Source: JAAYAO01 sp051133435
GTDB lineage: Bacteria; Actinomycetota; Actinomycetes; Propionibacteriales; Propionibacteriaceae
NCBI RefSeq assembly: GCF_051133435.1
Contig: NZ_JBPGNY010000004.1
Coordinates: 186,001-250,000 of the forward strand
Length of the DNA: 64,000 nt
Direction: 5' to 3'
The notes beneath the pieces were generated by a model. It was not told the DNA's origin. It saw only the letters and a program-made list of their open reading frames with translations, and searched no databases. Positions within the stretch are counted from its first letter, which is position 1. The number at the start of each line of letters is the position of its first letter. A program made the translations under genes and the position numbers. Below are positions 40,496 through 48,743 of the stretch, piece by piece.

Positions 40496-40753
40496 TTAAC
40501 CGTCGCGGTTGCGCCCGACGTCATCGCCGGCCCCATCGGCCGGACGGTCGGGCTCGATCTCGGTCTTGGGCTCGGTTGTGGGATCGGTGTCGGTCGAGGG
40601 ATCGGAACCGATCCCCTTGGTTTCTTCCTTGAACTCCCGGATCGCCCGTCCGGCACCGCGTCCGAGACCGGCCAGCTTCGCGCCACCGAAAATCAACAGC
40701 GCCAGGGCCAACAGGATCAGCAACTCGGTGGTGCCGATGAACATGGGGACCAT
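40496..40753 (-). CDS. tatA: Twin-arginine translocase subunit TatA
   Basis: An 85-aa protein with one membrane helix (ELLILLALALLIFGGAKL, about residues 10-27), the FGGAKLAGLGRGAGRAIREFKEE amphipathic helix of TatA, and a 40-residue acidic tail. It would form the Tat protein-conducting assembly with TatC. The start at 40753 overlaps the previous small gene by one base (TAATG); an ATG three codons in is possible. Confidence 0.93.
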   Translation of the reverse strand: MVPMFIGTTELLILLALALLIFGGAKLAGLGRGAGRAIREFKEETKGIGSDPSTDTDPTTEPKTEIEPDRPADGAGDDVGRNRDG

Positions 40754-40968
40754 TACGTACCTACCTTCTCCCCCGCCGAGGATTCGGTGTCACCGATCTC
40801 CGGCATGGGTGCCAGTTGTTCCAACAGGGCACCCAACTCGTCCGCCCGAGTGCCGAGCATCTCGATTTCCGACCACAGGTCCGATGCCTTGTGGTACAGC
40901 CAGATGGCGTAGCTGATCGTCATGATCAGCCCGGCCACGGCAATACCTGCGAAGATCAGCACCCACAT
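40753..40968 (-). CDS. Small single-pass membrane protein before tatA (71 aa)
   Basis: A 71-aa protein with one N-terminal membrane helix (LIFAGIAVAGLIMTISYAIWLY, about residues 4-25) and a helical, coiled-coil-like tail (SDLWSEIEMLGTRADELGALLEQL). It is coupled by one-base overlaps to pafC before it (TGATG) and tatA after it (TAATG). Shape and place suggest a membrane partner of the Tat system or a small scaffold, but I do not recognise the family. Confidence 0.75.
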   Translation of the reverse strand: MWVLIFAGIAVAGLIMTISYAIWLYHKASDLWSEIEMLGTRADELGALLEQLAPMPEIGDTESSAGEKVGT

Positions 40969-41990
40969 CACGGTTCGACCCTACCCGATCGGTCCGTGAC
41001 CTCGTGGTGCATCGCCATCGCCAGACGGGCCCGCTCCCCGGCCTCGGCGATCCGATCCTCCCAGCCCCGGGCGTCCAGAACCCGGGCCGCGGGCCCCAGC
41101 CGCAGCAGCAACCGGACCAACCATTCGGGGTCGGTGATCAACATCGTGACGATCTGCTCGTTGCCCCGATGCTCCCTGCCCACCCGGGCGGATTCCTCGG
41201 CGGTGGCCGGTCGCACCGCCTCCACCGGGTAGTGCTCGGTGGCCCACAGGGCGTCAACGGCCAACCACAATTCCACCTGTTCGGCGTCCTCGGCGCGCGA
41301 CAGCCAGTCGCCGCTCGGTGGGCTGCCGTGATCCTCGGCCCGGATCGAGGTGGACACCGCATCGACGATCCGGTCGAGTCGGAACGACCGCCAGTCCTGT
41401 CGATCGATGTCGAAGGCCTCCAGGTAGGCGAATCCGTTGCGCACCGCGATCGAATGCGGATCGACCATCCGCCGTTGTGGCTCGATCAGATGGTCGGGCT
41501 GGTAGTGCATATTCACCCGCCACCGCTCGGCCAGCGCATCGTCCAGGTTCGCCCGGACCCGATCGGCGGCCGATCGCACATCGATCACCACCTGGTCGGC
41601 CAACTCGCTGCGCGGGCCCAGCGCCGCCCGCACCTTGTTCAGCGCCCCATCGATCACCGCCACCTCATCGGGGCCGGCCACCGGCCGCAGCGATTGCAAT
41701 CCGACCACCAGGGTCAGCGCCTCGGTGGGTGACAACACCAGCGGGGTGCTCAGGAAATCGGCATTGCTGATGTGGATCACGCCCTCGTGCTCCACCTGGT
41801 CCATGTTGATGTCGATCAGGTCGTCGGGCATGTTCGAGACCCCACAGAACCACAGCACCTGCAGGTCGCGCAGCAGTTGTTGTCGGGTGATTCCGAACTC
41901 GCGAGCCACATCGCTCACCCGCGCCCCGGGATGGCGCAACAGATAGGGCACCAGGGCCAACAGGCGGGGTACTTGCTGCAGGCTGCTCAT
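40968..41990 (-). CDS. pafC: WYL-domain regulator PafC
   Basis: A 340-aa transcription factor subunit. The N-terminal HTH is in VSDVAREFGITRQQLLRDLQVLWFCG; the WYL domain (about residues 150-235) includes NGFAYLEAFDIDRQDWRSFRLDRI, and a WCX-type domain ends the protein. With PafB it forms the activator of the mycobacterial DNA damage response, triggered by ssDNA; the same role here is inferred from the conserved gene order. Overlaps pafB by 4 nt. Confidence 0.9.
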   Translation of the reverse strand: MSSLQQVPRLLALVPYLLRHPGARVSDVAREFGITRQQLLRDLQVLWFCGVSNMPDDLIDINMDQVEHEGVIHISNADFLSTPLVLSPTEALTLVVGLQSLRPVAGPDEVAVIDGALNKVRAALGPRSELADQVVIDVRSAADRVRANLDDALAERWRVNMHYQPDHLIEPQRRMVDPHSIAVRNGFAYLEAFDIDRQDWRSFRLDRIVDAVSTSIRAEDHGSPPSGDWLSRAEDAEQVELWLAVDALWATEHYPVEAVRPATAEESARVGREHRGNEQIVTMLITDPEWLVRLLLRLGPAARVLDARGWEDRIAEAGERARLAMAMHHEVTDRSGRVEP

Positions 41991-42943
41991 CGGGCCACCC
42001 CCGCGAGTCGTTCCAGTACCCGCTCGCGCAGGTCGGCGGGATCGAGCACCACCACATTGCCGGCGGCCGCGGCCAGTTCCCCGATCAGGCCGGGTTCGTA
42101 GGAGTAGGGCACCTCCACCAGTGTCCAGTCCGGTGGCACCCCCTCGGGACGCGGATGGTCGGTGGGCCGGCCGCGACGGTGCAGGCTCGCCTCGGTGTCG
42201 GGTCGCAGCGCCACCACGGCGGTACGGGTCGGTTGTCGGGCCAACTCGGCCCAGATCGCGGTCAGGTCGAGGTCGTCGGGCAGGGTGAAGCGCCGTACCG
42301 GACGTTTGATCTTCGGGGTGCCCAGCACCCGGTCGAGTTTGAAGGTGCGGCGCTCATCGCGATCCAGATCACGGCCGATGATGTACCAGGAGCCCTTGAC
42401 CTGGTTCAGGCCCCAGGGTTCCAGGGTGCGCTCGGCCACCTCGCCCCTGGAGTTTCGGTAGTCGAAACGCACCTGGGTGCGGTTGTTCAGCGCGTCGACG
42501 AACGGGTTGAAGACGTCCTCCGGCACGGTGACCATCGGATCCAGGTGCAGCTCGGCCGAACCCGTTTCGGCGTCCAACGACAGTTTGCGCACCGCGGTGG
42601 CGGTGGAACCGGCCAGGGTGTTCTGGTCCCAGGCCCGGGAGGCCAGGGCCACGACGGCGGCTTCCTCCGCGGTCAGCGCCACCGGGGGCAGTTCGAATTC
42701 CGAGCGCAGAATGCGGTAGCCGATCTCGTCGCCGGCCCATTCGGCGTTCTGGCCGGTGCTGATCTCCATCCCGTAGCGCCGCACGTCGTCCTTGTCGCGT
42801 TCGAAGGTGCGTTCGAAGGCACCGTCGCTCAACCCGGCATAGCCCTCGACCCGTTCCCGGATCTGGTGCTTGGTCAGAAATCCGCGTGCCTCCAGCAGCA
42901 CGATCGTCAGGTTCATCTGTCGTTCGGTTTTGCGTGCCGCCAT
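41987..42943 (-). CDS. pafB: WYL-domain regulator PafB
   Basis: A 318-aa regulator with N-terminal winged HTH (LTIVLLEARGFLTKHQIRERVEGYAGL) and a WYL domain with GSWYIIGRDLDRDERRTFKLDRV, followed by a WCX-like end. Partner of PafC in the LexA/RecA-independent DNA damage response known from mycobacteria. GGGAGG precedes the ATG. It is divergent from gluQ, with 91 bp between starts, and heads the pafB-pafC-71 aa-tatA-tatC-lipid kinase-helY run. Confidence 0.9.
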   Translation of the reverse strand: MAARKTERQMNLTIVLLEARGFLTKHQIRERVEGYAGLSDGAFERTFERDKDDVRRYGMEISTGQNAEWAGDEIGYRILRSEFELPPVALTAEEAAVVALASRAWDQNTLAGSTATAVRKLSLDAETGSAELHLDPMVTVPEDVFNPFVDALNNRTQVRFDYRNSRGEVAERTLEPWGLNQVKGSWYIIGRDLDRDERRTFKLDRVLGTPKIKRPVRRFTLPDDLDLTAIWAELARQPTRTAVVALRPDTEASLHRRGRPTDHPRPEGVPPDWTLVEVPYSYEPGLIGELAAAAGNVVVLDPADLRERVLERLAGVAR

Positions 42944-43034
42944 GCCACCTCCCGATCCTTCCCGCAGAGGTTACCGCTCCACCTCACATCGGGAACCACG
43001 ATCCCGCCGTGGACGATTACGATCGGGCTTCGAG

Positions 43035-44006
43035 ATGACCTCACCGACCAACAGCACCACCGCCGGGGCCGGACGCTATGCGCCGAGCCCGACCTCACCG
43101 CTGCATCTGGGCAATCTGCGCACCGCCCTGGTGGCATGGTTGCTGGCCCGCAGCACCGGACGGGCCTTCCGCCTGCGGATCGAGGACCTGGATCAACAGC
43201 GGGTGGCCGGGGCGCCCGCGGTGGCCGCCCAACAGGTCGAGGATCTGGCCGCCATCGGCCTGGACTTCGACCCGCCGACGGTGGTGCAGACCGAACGGTT
43301 GGCGGTCTACGAGCAGGCCCTGGAACGGCTGGATGTCTTCGAGTGTTTCTGCACCCGCAAGGACATCGCCCTGGCCAGCACCGCCCCCCATGCGGCCGAT
43401 GGTTTGCGCCCCTACCCCGGCACCTGCCGCAATCTGGACGAGGCCGAACGGCGGCGGCGTCGCAGGGAACGTCCCCCGGCGCTGCGGGTGCGGGCCGAGG
43501 GTGCCCGGTTCACGATCACCGATCGGTGGCACGGTCGGGTCGGTGCGGTGGTGGACGATTTCGTGGTGCGGCGCAGTGACGGCGCCTTCGGCTATCACCT
43601 GGCGGTGGTGGTGGACGACCTGGCGATGGGCATCGACCAGGTGTGTCGCGGCGACGACCTGTTGTCCTCGGCACCGCGGCATGGCTGGTTGGCCGACCGG
43701 TTGGGTGGCCCGGTGCCGGAGTTCGCCCACGTCCCGCTGGTGGTCAACGACGAGGGCAAGCGGCTGGCCAAGCGCGACGGCGCGATCACCCTGGCCGAGG
43801 TGGCCGAACGGGGTTGGACACCCGGACGGGTGCGGTCACTGCTGGCAGCTTCGCTCGGGCTGGCCGAACCCGGGCCGGACGGGCCGGATGGGGTGCATCC
43901 CGGCGAACAGGTCGGCACCGATGAGTTGTTGCGCCGGTTCGACCCGGCGGTGATGCCGGATCAGCCGTGGGTACTACCCCGGTTGGCCGTGATCGACCCT
44001 GCTTGA
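43035..44006 (+). CDS. gluQ: Glutamyl-Q tRNA(Asp) synthetase
   Basis: A 323-aa GltX paralogue without the anticodon-binding domain; it attaches glutamate to queuosine at the wobble position of tRNA-Asp. The HIGH-type motif is in APSPTSPLHLG (residues 16-25), KMSKS-type is KRLAKRDG. The zinc-site region has FECFCTRKDI and YPGTCRN. The lone plus-strand gene in the paf block, between pafB and the tRNA-Gly/FKBP pair. A TACGAT at 43018-43023 may be the -10. Its presence implies that queuosine is made or salvaged. Confidence 0.9.
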   Translation: MTSPTNSTTAGAGRYAPSPTSPLHLGNLRTALVAWLLARSTGRAFRLRIEDLDQQRVAGAPAVAAQQVEDLAAIGLDFDPPTVVQTERLAVYEQALERLDVFECFCTRKDIALASTAPHAADGLRPYPGTCRNLDEAERRRRRRERPPALRVRAEGARFTITDRWHGRVGAVVDDFVVRRSDGAFGYHLAVVVDDLAMGIDQVCRGDDLLSSAPRHGWLADRLGGPVPEFAHVPLVVNDEGKRLAKRDGAITLAEVAERGWTPGRVRSLLAASLGLAEPGPDGPDGVHPGEQVGTDELLRRFDPAVMPDQPWVLPRLAVIDPA

Positions 44007-44034
44007 GAGTCTTCGGGGCACATCGGGGCAAAGT

Positions 44035-44108
44035 TGGAGCGGGCGCGAGGATTCGAACCCCGATCTCCACACCGGAAGTGCGGCGTCTGACCACCAGACC
44101 CCACCCGC
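44035..44108 (-). tRNA. tRNA-Gly (TCC)
   Basis: A 74-nt cloverleaf with CCA encoded. Acceptor stem GCGGGTG/CGCCCGC, D-stem GTCT/AGAC, anticodon stem CCGCA/TGTGG with loop CTTCCGG giving anticodon TCC, T-arm GGGGTTCGAATCCTC, and discriminator U. It starts 13 nt downstream of the FKBP stop on the same strand. Confidence 0.92.
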
Positions 44109-44118
44109 AGAAACTCCT

Positions 44119-44147
44119 ACTTTACTCGGCAGGAGTGCTCATCAAAA
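44119..44147 (-). promoter_or_regulatory. Probable tRNA-Gly promoter inside the FKBP 3' end
   Basis: TAAAGT (44124-44119) overlaps the FKBP stop codon and lies 10 nt before the tRNA. TTTTGA (44147-44142) stands 17 nt further up, within the last FKBP codons. Confidence 0.45.
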
Positions 44148-45168
44148 TGTCGACCACGAACACCAGCGTGTCGCCACCCTCGACCTTCGGGTCGTCGTAG
44201 CCGGAGTCGCCGTAAGCCAGGTTGGGCGGAACCACGAGCAACACCCGGCTACCCACGGTCTGGCCCGGGAGGCCCTCGACCCAACCCTTGATCAGTCGCG
44301 ACACCTCGCCCGAAGCCGGCTTGCGGCCGTACGACTGGTCGATCACCTCGCCGGTTTTCCAGGACACCATCTGGTAGTCGGCCACGATCGTGTCGGTGGG
44401 AGCCACCTCGGCACCCTTGCCCTTGATCAGCGGCTGCACGACCAGGTCGGTCGGCGGTTCGCTCTTGGGGATGGTCACCTTCGGGGCATTGAGTTCCCCG
44501 CTCACGGTGGGCAGTCCGGCCTTGGGTTGCACCTGGTCACCCTCGGGGCCGGCCAACTGGGTGCCGACGATGTCGACCACGAAGACCAGGGTGTCGCCCA
44601 CCTGGATCGTCGGCGGGTTGCCACCCATCGAGTCGTACCCGTCCTTGCCGGTCATCGCGATCAGTACCCGGCTGCCGACCTGTTTACCGGCCAGCCCCTT
44701 GGCGAAGCCCGGGACGACCTGATCCAGCGGGAAAGGAGTGGGTTCCTCGCCGCGCGACCAGCTCGAGTCGAATTCCTCACCGCTGCGTCCGTTGACGCCG
44801 GTGTAGTGCACCAGCACCTGCCCGCCCTCGGGAACCTTGGAACCCTTGCCCTGGACGAGCACCTTCGCCTGGGTCTGGTCGACCTTCATCGGCGCCGGAA
44901 CCGTGACCTGCACCTTCTGGTTCAACTCACCCGAGACCTTGATCGCGTCCAGGTTCTGCAGCGTGGTCGGTTCGGGCTGCGGCGTGGGTTCCGGCGTCGG
45001 AGTGGGCGTCGGCTGCTCCGTCGGGGCAGGGGTCCCGTCGGTGGGGCCGGCCACACTCGGTTCGGTCGTCTCCGAGGTCTCGGGATCGTCGCCGGAGCAA
45101 GCTGCCAGGGTCGCGGTGAGCGTGAGGGCCACCAGGGCCGCGCCCACGCGTCGGGAGATGTACTGCAC
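44122..45168 (-). CDS. Lipoprotein with two FKBP-type peptidyl-prolyl isomerase domains
   Basis: A 348-aa exported lipoprotein: signal peptide with lipobox LAAC (Cys24), a Thr/Pro/Glu-rich linker to about residue 70, then two FKBP domains (about 85-205 and 240-345). Domain 1 has GGQVLVHYTGVNGRSGEEFDSSWSRG and domain 2 VADYQMVSWKTGEVIDQSYG. Predicted to assist folding of secreted proteins outside the membrane. Start is GTG; TAGGCT lies 6 nt upstream and overlaps the pafA stop, so it can be made from a leaderless mRNA. FKBP genes accompany pafA in several actinobacteria. Confidence 0.9.
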   Translation of the reverse strand: MQYISRRVGAALVALTLTATLAACSGDDPETSETTEPSVAGPTDGTPAPTEQPTPTPTPEPTPQPEPTTLQNLDAIKVSGELNQKVQVTVPAPMKVDQTQAKVLVQGKGSKVPEGGQVLVHYTGVNGRSGEEFDSSWSRGEEPTPFPLDQVVPGFAKGLAGKQVGSRVLIAMTGKDGYDSMGGNPPTIQVGDTLVFVVDIVGTQLAGPEGDQVQPKAGLPTVSGELNAPKVTIPKSEPPTDLVVQPLIKGKGAEVAPTDTIVADYQMVSWKTGEVIDQSYGRKPASGEVSRLIKGWVEGLPGQTVGSRVLLVVPPNLAYGDSGYDDPKVEGGDTLVFVVDILMSTPAE

Positions 45169-45174
45169 GCGCGT

Positions 45175-45180
45175 AGCCTA
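45175..45180 (-). promoter_or_regulatory. -10 element of leaderless FKBP gene
   Basis: TAGGCT on the minus strand, 6 nt before the GTG start, sharing its TAG with the pafA stop codon. Confidence 0.4.
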
Positions 45181-46569
45181 CCCGACCTGCCCGGAGGCAC
45201 CGATTCCTTCGATCAGTCGATCGACCCGCTCGTCGGTCGCGGCGAAGGGGTCCTTGCACATCACGGTACGGGCGCCGGCTCCTTCGGTGACGCGCAGATT
45301 CGTCCAGTCGACGGCGTAGGCCACCCCGGCCTCCCGGGCCGCCGCGATGAACCGTCCACGCAGCGCGGCCCGGGTGGTCTGCGGGGCCAGGGTCCTCGCC
45401 TCGGTGACCTCCTCGGGGGTGGTCCAGCGGGCGGCCGCCCCGGCGGTCTCCAGCAGCCGATGCAGCCCCCGGTCGGGGGCGATGTCGTGGTAGGCCAGCG
45501 AGATCTGGGCCAGGCGCGGATCATCCAGGGCGAGTCCGTCCCGGTCGGCATAGCGCTGCAGCAGCCGTTGCTTGATCACCCAGTCGAGTTCGGTGTCGAC
45601 CAGGGAGAGGTTGTCGGATTCGATCGCGGTCAGGCCACGTTGCCACAACTCCATTACCCGGCCCAGCCAGGGGTCGGTCGGGTGTGGATCCTCCTCGGCG
45701 ATCTGTTGGGCCGCGGTGAGGTATTCGGCCTGCAGTTCCAGGGCGGTGATCGTGCGGCCACTGGCCAGGCGCACCGGGGTGCGTCCGGTCGGGTCGGCGC
45801 TGATCCGGCGCATCGCCCGCACCGGGTGTTCCAGGCGCAGGTCGCGCATCGCCCGGCCGGATTCGATCACCCGCAGCACGTACTCGCAGGAGCCGAGCTT
45901 CAGGGCGGTGGTGGGTTCGGCCATCGTGGAGTCCCCGACGATGACGTGCAGCCGGCGGTACCGTTCCGGGTCGGCGTGGGGTTCATCGCGGGTGTTGATC
46001 ATCGGACGCGACCGGGTGGTGGCCGAGGACACCGCCTCCCACATGTGATCGGCGCGCTGGCTGAGCTGATAAACGCTGCGGCCGCGGTCATCGGGGGCCA
46101 GCAGCCCGGCCCCGCACAGCAGGGTGCGCGAGACCAGGAAGGGCACCAGCAGGTCGGCGTAGCGGGAGAAGTCGCCGGTGCGCCGCACCAGGTAGTTCTC
46201 GTGGCAGCCGTAGGAGTGTCCGTAGGAATCCACGTTGTTCTTGAACAGGTGGATCCGGCTGGTGATCTGTTCGGCGGCCAACTGTTGTTCCGCCCCGAGG
46301 GCCAGGTCGTGCAGGATCAGTTCCCCGGCCCGGTCATGGACCACCACCTGGGGCACCGAATCGCATTCGCCGGTGGCGTATTCGGGGTGCGAGCCGACGT
46401 CCAGGTAGACCCGGGAGCCGTTCTCCAGGAAGACATTGCTGGTGCGTCCCCAGGCCACGACGCTGCGGAAGAGGTAGCGGGCGATCTGTTCGGGGCTGAG
46501 TTTGTTGTCCAATCCGAGCACGCCGAACTCGGTCTCCAGACCGTAGATCCGACGCCCCAGGAACCCCAT
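45178..46569 (-). CDS. pafA: Pup-protein ligase PafA
   Basis: A 463-aa ligase of the glutamine-synthetase-like superfamily that attaches Pup to lysines of target proteins. RRIYGLETEFGV at the N-terminus carries the metal-binding Glu residues, and YLDVGSHPEYAT holds the proposed catalytic base (D57). ATTRSRPMINTRDEPHAD and RRLHVIVGDSTMAE are ATP-site motifs; a C-terminal domain follows. The RIYGLETEFGV start and length favour PafA over the depupylase Dop. The ATG overlaps the rluB stop by one base. Pup, Dop, Mpa and proteasome genes are not in this window. Confidence 0.94.
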   Translation of the reverse strand: MGFLGRRIYGLETEFGVLGLDNKLSPEQIARYLFRSVVAWGRTSNVFLENGSRVYLDVGSHPEYATGECDSVPQVVVHDRAGELILHDLALGAEQQLAAEQITSRIHLFKNNVDSYGHSYGCHENYLVRRTGDFSRYADLLVPFLVSRTLLCGAGLLAPDDRGRSVYQLSQRADHMWEAVSSATTRSRPMINTRDEPHADPERYRRLHVIVGDSTMAEPTTALKLGSCEYVLRVIESGRAMRDLRLEHPVRAMRRISADPTGRTPVRLASGRTITALELQAEYLTAAQQIAEEDPHPTDPWLGRVMELWQRGLTAIESDNLSLVDTELDWVIKQRLLQRYADRDGLALDDPRLAQISLAYHDIAPDRGLHRLLETAGAAARWTTPEEVTEARTLAPQTTRAALRGRFIAAAREAGVAYAVDWTNLRVTEGAGARTVMCKDPFAATDERVDRLIEGIGASGQVG

Positions 46570-47303
46570 CACAGCCCGATGAGGTCCAGTACCGCGCCCA
46601 GTTCCTCCCGGGTCAGGTCGCGGGATTCGCCGCTGGGCAGTCGGCCCAGGCGAACCGGGCCGATCCGGGTGCGGGCCAGTTCGCGCACCGGGTGGGCGAT
46701 CGCATCGAACATCCGTCGCACGATCCGGTTGCGGCCCTCGTGCAGCACCACCTCGACCATTGACCGGTCGCCGTGGGCGTTCTTGAGGGTGACCCGGTCG
46801 GGACGCACCGGGCCGTCCTCGAGGGTGACGCCTTTCTGCAGTCGGCGGATCTCCGAGGGGCTGACCCGGCCCTCGACCACCGCCAGGTAGGTCTTCGGTA
46901 CCTCGTAGGACGGGTGGGCGAGCCGGTGGGCGAACTCCCCGTGGTTGGTGAGAATGATCAGGCCCTCGGTGTCGGTGTCCAGGCGTCCGACGTGGAAGAG
47001 GCGTTCCCGGCGGTCCTCCAGGTAGTCGGCCAGGGTCGGACGCCCCTCGGGGTCGGACAGGGTGGACACCACCCCACGGGGCTTGTTGAGCACCAGGTAG
47101 GCATGCCGGCGCGGCGGCGGGATGCGGGAACCGTCGACCCGGATCTCGTCGGTGTCGGGGTCGACCCGCAGGCCCTGTTCCAGCACCAGGCGGCCGTTCA
47201 CCTCAACCCGGCCCTCGGCGATCATCTCCTCGGCGGCGCGGCGGGAGGCGATTCCGGCGGCGGCGAGCACTTTCTGCAGCCGCACTCCTTCGGCCTGCTC
47301 CAT
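46569..47303 (-). CDS. rluB: rRNA pseudouridine synthase, RsuA/RluB family
   Basis: A 244-aa enzyme with an N-terminal S4 RNA-binding domain (about residues 7-50) and a catalytic domain with Asp109 in GRLDTDTEGLIILTN. LVLNKPRGVVST and HEGRNRIVRRMFDAIAHPV are family motifs. Predicted to modify 23S rRNA uridine. It follows scpB with a 1-base overlap, an order widely kept in actinobacteria, and is followed by pafA here. Confidence 0.92.
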   Translation of the reverse strand: MEQAEGVRLQKVLAAAGIASRRAAEEMIAEGRVEVNGRLVLEQGLRVDPDTDEIRVDGSRIPPPRRHAYLVLNKPRGVVSTLSDPEGRPTLADYLEDRRERLFHVGRLDTDTEGLIILTNHGEFAHRLAHPSYEVPKTYLAVVEGRVSPSEIRRLQKGVTLEDGPVRPDRVTLKNAHGDRSMVEVVLHEGRNRIVRRMFDAIAHPVRELARTRIGPVRLGRLPSGESRDLTREELGAVLDLIGL

Positions 47304-47950
47304 CACATCTCCTGTCGTGATTCCGGCTCGGCGGCCGGCGAGAGTTCGGGCTGCGGCGACCCGTCGGTTGCCGGGGCTTCGCCGCCGTCGGTGTCCAGGT
47401 CGGCCAGTTGGCTCAGTTCGGCCTCGAGGTCGGCCACCTCGGGCAGGTGCGGGGCCAGCGGGGGTAGTTCGTCCAGCGAGCCGAGACCCATCCGCTCCAG
47501 GAACAGGGGGGTGGTGACCAGTTGGCCGGCACCGGTGTCCTCGTCGCGGCCCGAATCGTCGACCAGGCCGCGGCTGATCAGGGTGCGCACCACCCCGTCC
47601 ACGTTCACCCCGCGCACCGCGGCGATGCGGCTGCGTGAGACCGGCTGCAGGTAGGCGATCACCGACAGGGTTTCCAGGGCGGGCTTGGACAGCTTGGCGT
47701 GTTGGCCCTCCAGCAGGTGCCGGCCGATCGCCTCGGCATATTCGGGACGGGTCCAGTAGCGCCACCCCCCGCCCACATTGCGCAGTGCGAAACCCCGGCC
47801 GGTGCTGTCGTAGAACTCCTGCAGTTCGGCCAGTACGGTGCGCACCTCGTCCACCGGGCGCTCGCAGGCTTCGGCGAGCTCGAGCTCCGAGACCGGCTCG
47901 GTGGCCATCAACAGCAACGCTTCGATCAGCGGTGCCACCTCGTCACTCAT
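47303..47950 (-). CDS. scpB: Segregation and condensation protein ScpB
   Basis: A 215-aa winged-helix kleisin partner that, with ScpA and SMC, compacts and segregates chromosomes. Two tandem wHTH domains span about residues 5-165 (LIEALLLMATEPVSELELAEACE, ETLSVIAYLQPVSRSRIAAVRGVNVDGVVRTLISRGLV). The last 50 residues are acidic and disordered. The ATG at 47950 overlaps scpA by 8 nt. An ORF-internal GTG upstream would read into scpA and is not used. Confidence 0.93.
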   Translation of the reverse strand: MSDEVAPLIEALLLMATEPVSELELAEACERPVDEVRTVLAELQEFYDSTGRGFALRNVGGGWRYWTRPEYAEAIGRHLLEGQHAKLSKPALETLSVIAYLQPVSRSRIAAVRGVNVDGVVRTLISRGLVDDSGRDEDTGAGQLVTTPLFLERMGLGSLDELPPLAPHLPEVADLEAELSQLADLDTDGGEAPATDGSPQPELSPAAEPESRQEM

Positions 47951-48743
47951 CTGCGGTCCCGTTCTCCTCACGCACGTATTCGTCGTTGATCTCGACCTCA
48001 CCAGCTTCCGTGCCGGTCCAGCGAATGGTCAACTCTGCCAGTGGGCTGACCTGTTCGAAGGCAACCGCGCCCTCGCGGAACAACTCCAGCAGGGCCAGGA
48101 AGCGGGCCACCACGACCGGCACGTCGACATCGGACCCCAGGGAGCGGAAGGACAGGCTGCGCACCACGCGCAACCGGTTGACGATCACCTGGGCCTCGTC
48201 GCGCACGCTCACCGCGGGGGCGTGCAGGTGTTCCAGCGACACCACCGGCAGGGCCTTGGGGGTCATCGCCGCAGCAGCCAGTTGGGCCAGCTCCTCGGGT
48301 TCGAGGTCGAGCTCGACTTCGGGCAGCAGCGCGGCGAAGTGCGGTTCCAGCCCGCCGGGGCGCGGGTGCCAGGACTGCTGGGTGTCCAGCACATCGGCGA
48401 TCCAGGCCGCCACCTGTTGGAAGGCGCGGTACTGCAGCAGACGGGCGAACAGCAGGTCGCGGGCCTCCAGCAGGGCGAGGTCCTCGTCGTCCTCGACCTC
48501 ACCGGCCGGCAGCAGTCGGGCGGCCTTGAGGTCGAGCAGGGTGGCTGCCACCAGCAGGAACTGGCTGGTCTGTTCCAGGGGCCACACCTTGCCGCCGGCT
48601 CGGGCATAGGCGATGAACTCGTCGGTCACCTGCGAGAGGGCGACCTCGGTGACATCGAGTCGGCGCCGCGAGATCAGCTGCAGCAGTAGATCGAAGGGGC
48701 CCTCGAAATTGTCCAGGCGTACAACGAACGCCGGGGCGCTCAC
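47943..48743 (-). CDS. scpA: Segregation and condensation protein ScpA (kleisin)
   Basis: A 266-aa kleisin bridging the SMC heads. The N-terminal FEGPFDLLLQLISRRRLDVTEVALSQVTDEFIAY motif is diagnostic; the C-terminal wHTH (VVVARFLALLELFREGAVAFEQ) is the other SMC-binding end. Start GTG overlaps the RHH-like gene by 4 nt (GTGA). Part of the parA-RHH-scpA-scpB-rluB run. Confidence 0.94.
   Translation of the reverse strand: MSAPAFVVRLDNFEGPFDLLLQLISRRRLDVTEVALSQVTDEFIAYARAGGKVWPLEQTSQFLLVAATLLDLKAARLLPAGEVEDDEDLALLEARDLLFARLLQYRAFQQVAAWIADVLDTQQSWHPRPGGLEPHFAALLPEVELDLEPEELAQLAAAAMTPKALPVVSLEHLHAPAVSVRDEAQVIVNRLRVVRSLSFRSLGSDVDVPVVVARFLALLELFREGAVAFEQVSPLAELTIRWTGTEAGEVEINDEYVREENGTADE

Noticed and set aside
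45178..46569. Depupylase Dop instead of PafA
   Set aside because: The N-terminus RRIYGLETEFGV, the length and the FKBP-pafBC neighbourhood fit PafA; Dop starts differently and is longer.
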